This document shows positions 5,350-6,056 of a DNA stretch of 6,056 nt, piece by piece. Position 1 is the first letter of the stretch, and every line of letters begins with the position of its first letter. Below the pieces are notes generated by a model. The model had not been told where the DNA came from. It made no database searches and worked only from the letters and a program-made list of their open reading frames with translations. Origin of the DNA: Promethearchaeota archaeon CR_4 (GTDB taxonomy: Archaea; Asgardarchaeota; Lokiarchaeia; Sigyniarchaeales; CR-4). A program made the position numbers and the translations under genes. Location: assembly GCA_001940655.1 (NCBI GenBank), contig MBAA01000127.1:1-6056 (forward strand), written 5' to 3'.

Positions 5350-6056
5350 ATGGAAAACCCACCTCTTACCAATGCAGATTTTATGAAACAATTTACGATG
5401 CTCCTCTGCTTAATTCAAAAGGTGTACATGGAATATAGTCCGCCAAGGACGAAACATAGCGACAAGGATTTTGAATTGGTACAATGGCAACGCGATGTCT
5501 TTAAAGATGCGTGGAAATTAGCGCAAGCGAAATATCTGTTTCCCATTTTGTCGAACATTGCCACATATAGTAATATGACTTTTGGTGGAATCAAGAATGC
5601 CATTCCGGATGTAAACGACCAAACACTCACGAATCGCTTAAATCAACTTCAAGAAGTAAAACTTATCGAACGGCAGGCGTCAACAAGCTCTCCCCCAACA
5701 ATATCTTATAATTTGACGGAATTCGGCCTGCATTATGGTCTGCTCGCATTGCCCATTTTTTATTTCTTTAGATTGAAACTGTTTTGGAAAGTAATTTTTC
5801 CGTTCTTTGAAAAAACCCCCCTCAATATCCCCCTTGTCAATAGCACGCAATTCCCAGGCCTAAAAGACCTCTTAGAATCTTATCGGCGATCACAAGGAAT
5901 GCATCAAGGGGGTGGTGGAGCAAAAAGCGGGATCCTTCTTTCGCAGGTGGGAGATAAGGCGATGCAAATATTATTGACTGCGCTGCAAATGAGCATTGAA
6001 CTTGTCCAAAGATCAGCACCAAATATGGAAAATCCTGAAAGAGCTGCGAATGCTCG
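5350..6056 (+). CDS. HxlR-type winged-helix regulator-like protein with long extensions (3' partial)
   Basis: ATG 5350 opens a frame that runs off the right edge, with 235 complete codons visible. Residues about 60-130 match the HxlR/MarR-like winged-helix plan: a helix (AKYLFPILSNIA), then MTFGGIKNAIPDVNDQTL, the recognition helix and LTNRLNQLQEVKLIER, and a wing ending in ISYNLTEFG, which parallels the HxlR pattern of P-x-x-(V/I)-x-Y-x-LT-x-x-G. HxlR proteins bind DNA as dimers and are often redox or stress regulators. They are usually about 100-130 residues. This one has about 57 residues before the domain and more than 100 after it, including an aromatic, hydrophobic stretch (LALPIFYFFRLKLFWKVIFPFF, quoted in part: about residues 130-152) and a Gly-rich linker (HQGGGGAK). 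The extension could be membrane-associated or a second domain. No Cys lies in the winged-helix core, so Cys-based redox sensing there is unlikely. Confidence 0.8.
   Translation, partial: MENPPLTNADFMKQFTMLLCLIQKVYMEYSPPRTKHSDKDFELVQWQRDVFKDAWKLAQAKYLFPILSNIATYSNMTFGGIKNAIPDVNDQTLTNRLNQLQEVKLIERQASTSSPPTISYNLTEFGLHYGLLALPIFYFFRLKLFWKVIFPFFEKTPLNIPLVNSTQFPGLKDLLESYRRSQGMHQGGGGAKSGILLSQVGDKAMQILLTALQMSIELVQRSAPNMENPERAANA

Overview
The window looks archaeal and could come from a lineage such as the Asgard group, but that placement is an inference. The supporting signs are a signal-peptide and C-terminal-anchor surface protein with many N-glycosylation sequons, T-tract style gene ends, a leaderless-looking TATA promoter before the last gene, and mixed GTG/TTG/ATG starts. 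No rRNA, tRNA or other phylogenetic marker is present to settle it.

Layout, all on the + strand. (1) 2-964 is the C-terminal three quarters of a class III PLP-dependent aminotransferase of the glutamate-1-semialdehyde aminomutase type, cut by the left edge and ending in a Lys-rich tail. (2) 1113-1262 is a small, highly charged 49-residue ORF followed by a T-rich tract. (3) 1263-1630 has no convincing gene but holds the first copy of a 38-bp repeat (1357-1394). (4) 1631-5088 looks like a three-gene operon: a four-helix membrane protein (1631-2209), an 860-residue membrane-anchored surface protein (2232-4814), and a short one-helix membrane protein (4833-5088) that is broken by an apparent extra G in a G4 run. 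(5) 5101-5337 is a patchwork: a 15-bp tandem repeat, then a 164-bp fragment of a second, diverged aminotransferase copy, fused directly to the second copy of the 38-bp repeat. (6) 5350 to the right edge is an HxlR-type winged-helix protein with long extensions, whose TATA-like promoter lies inside the 38-bp repeat.

The large surface protein has a seven-repeat FG-GAP/VCBS propeller (integrin-alpha-like), followed by a region with two Ser/Gly-rich alternating segments that resemble the beta-hairpins of pore-forming proteins, then a C-terminal membrane anchor. Its two membrane-protein neighbours probably act with it at the cell envelope, but no function can be assigned from sequence alone.

The strongest structural signal outside the genes is the chimeric duplication at 5138-5337. 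It joins sequence homologous to 77-240 and 1357-1394, which are more than 1.1 kb apart in the upstream copy. The operon therefore sits between an intact and an internally deleted copy of the same ancestral segment, which points to insertion or duplication-deletion at this locus. No transposase or integrase is visible.
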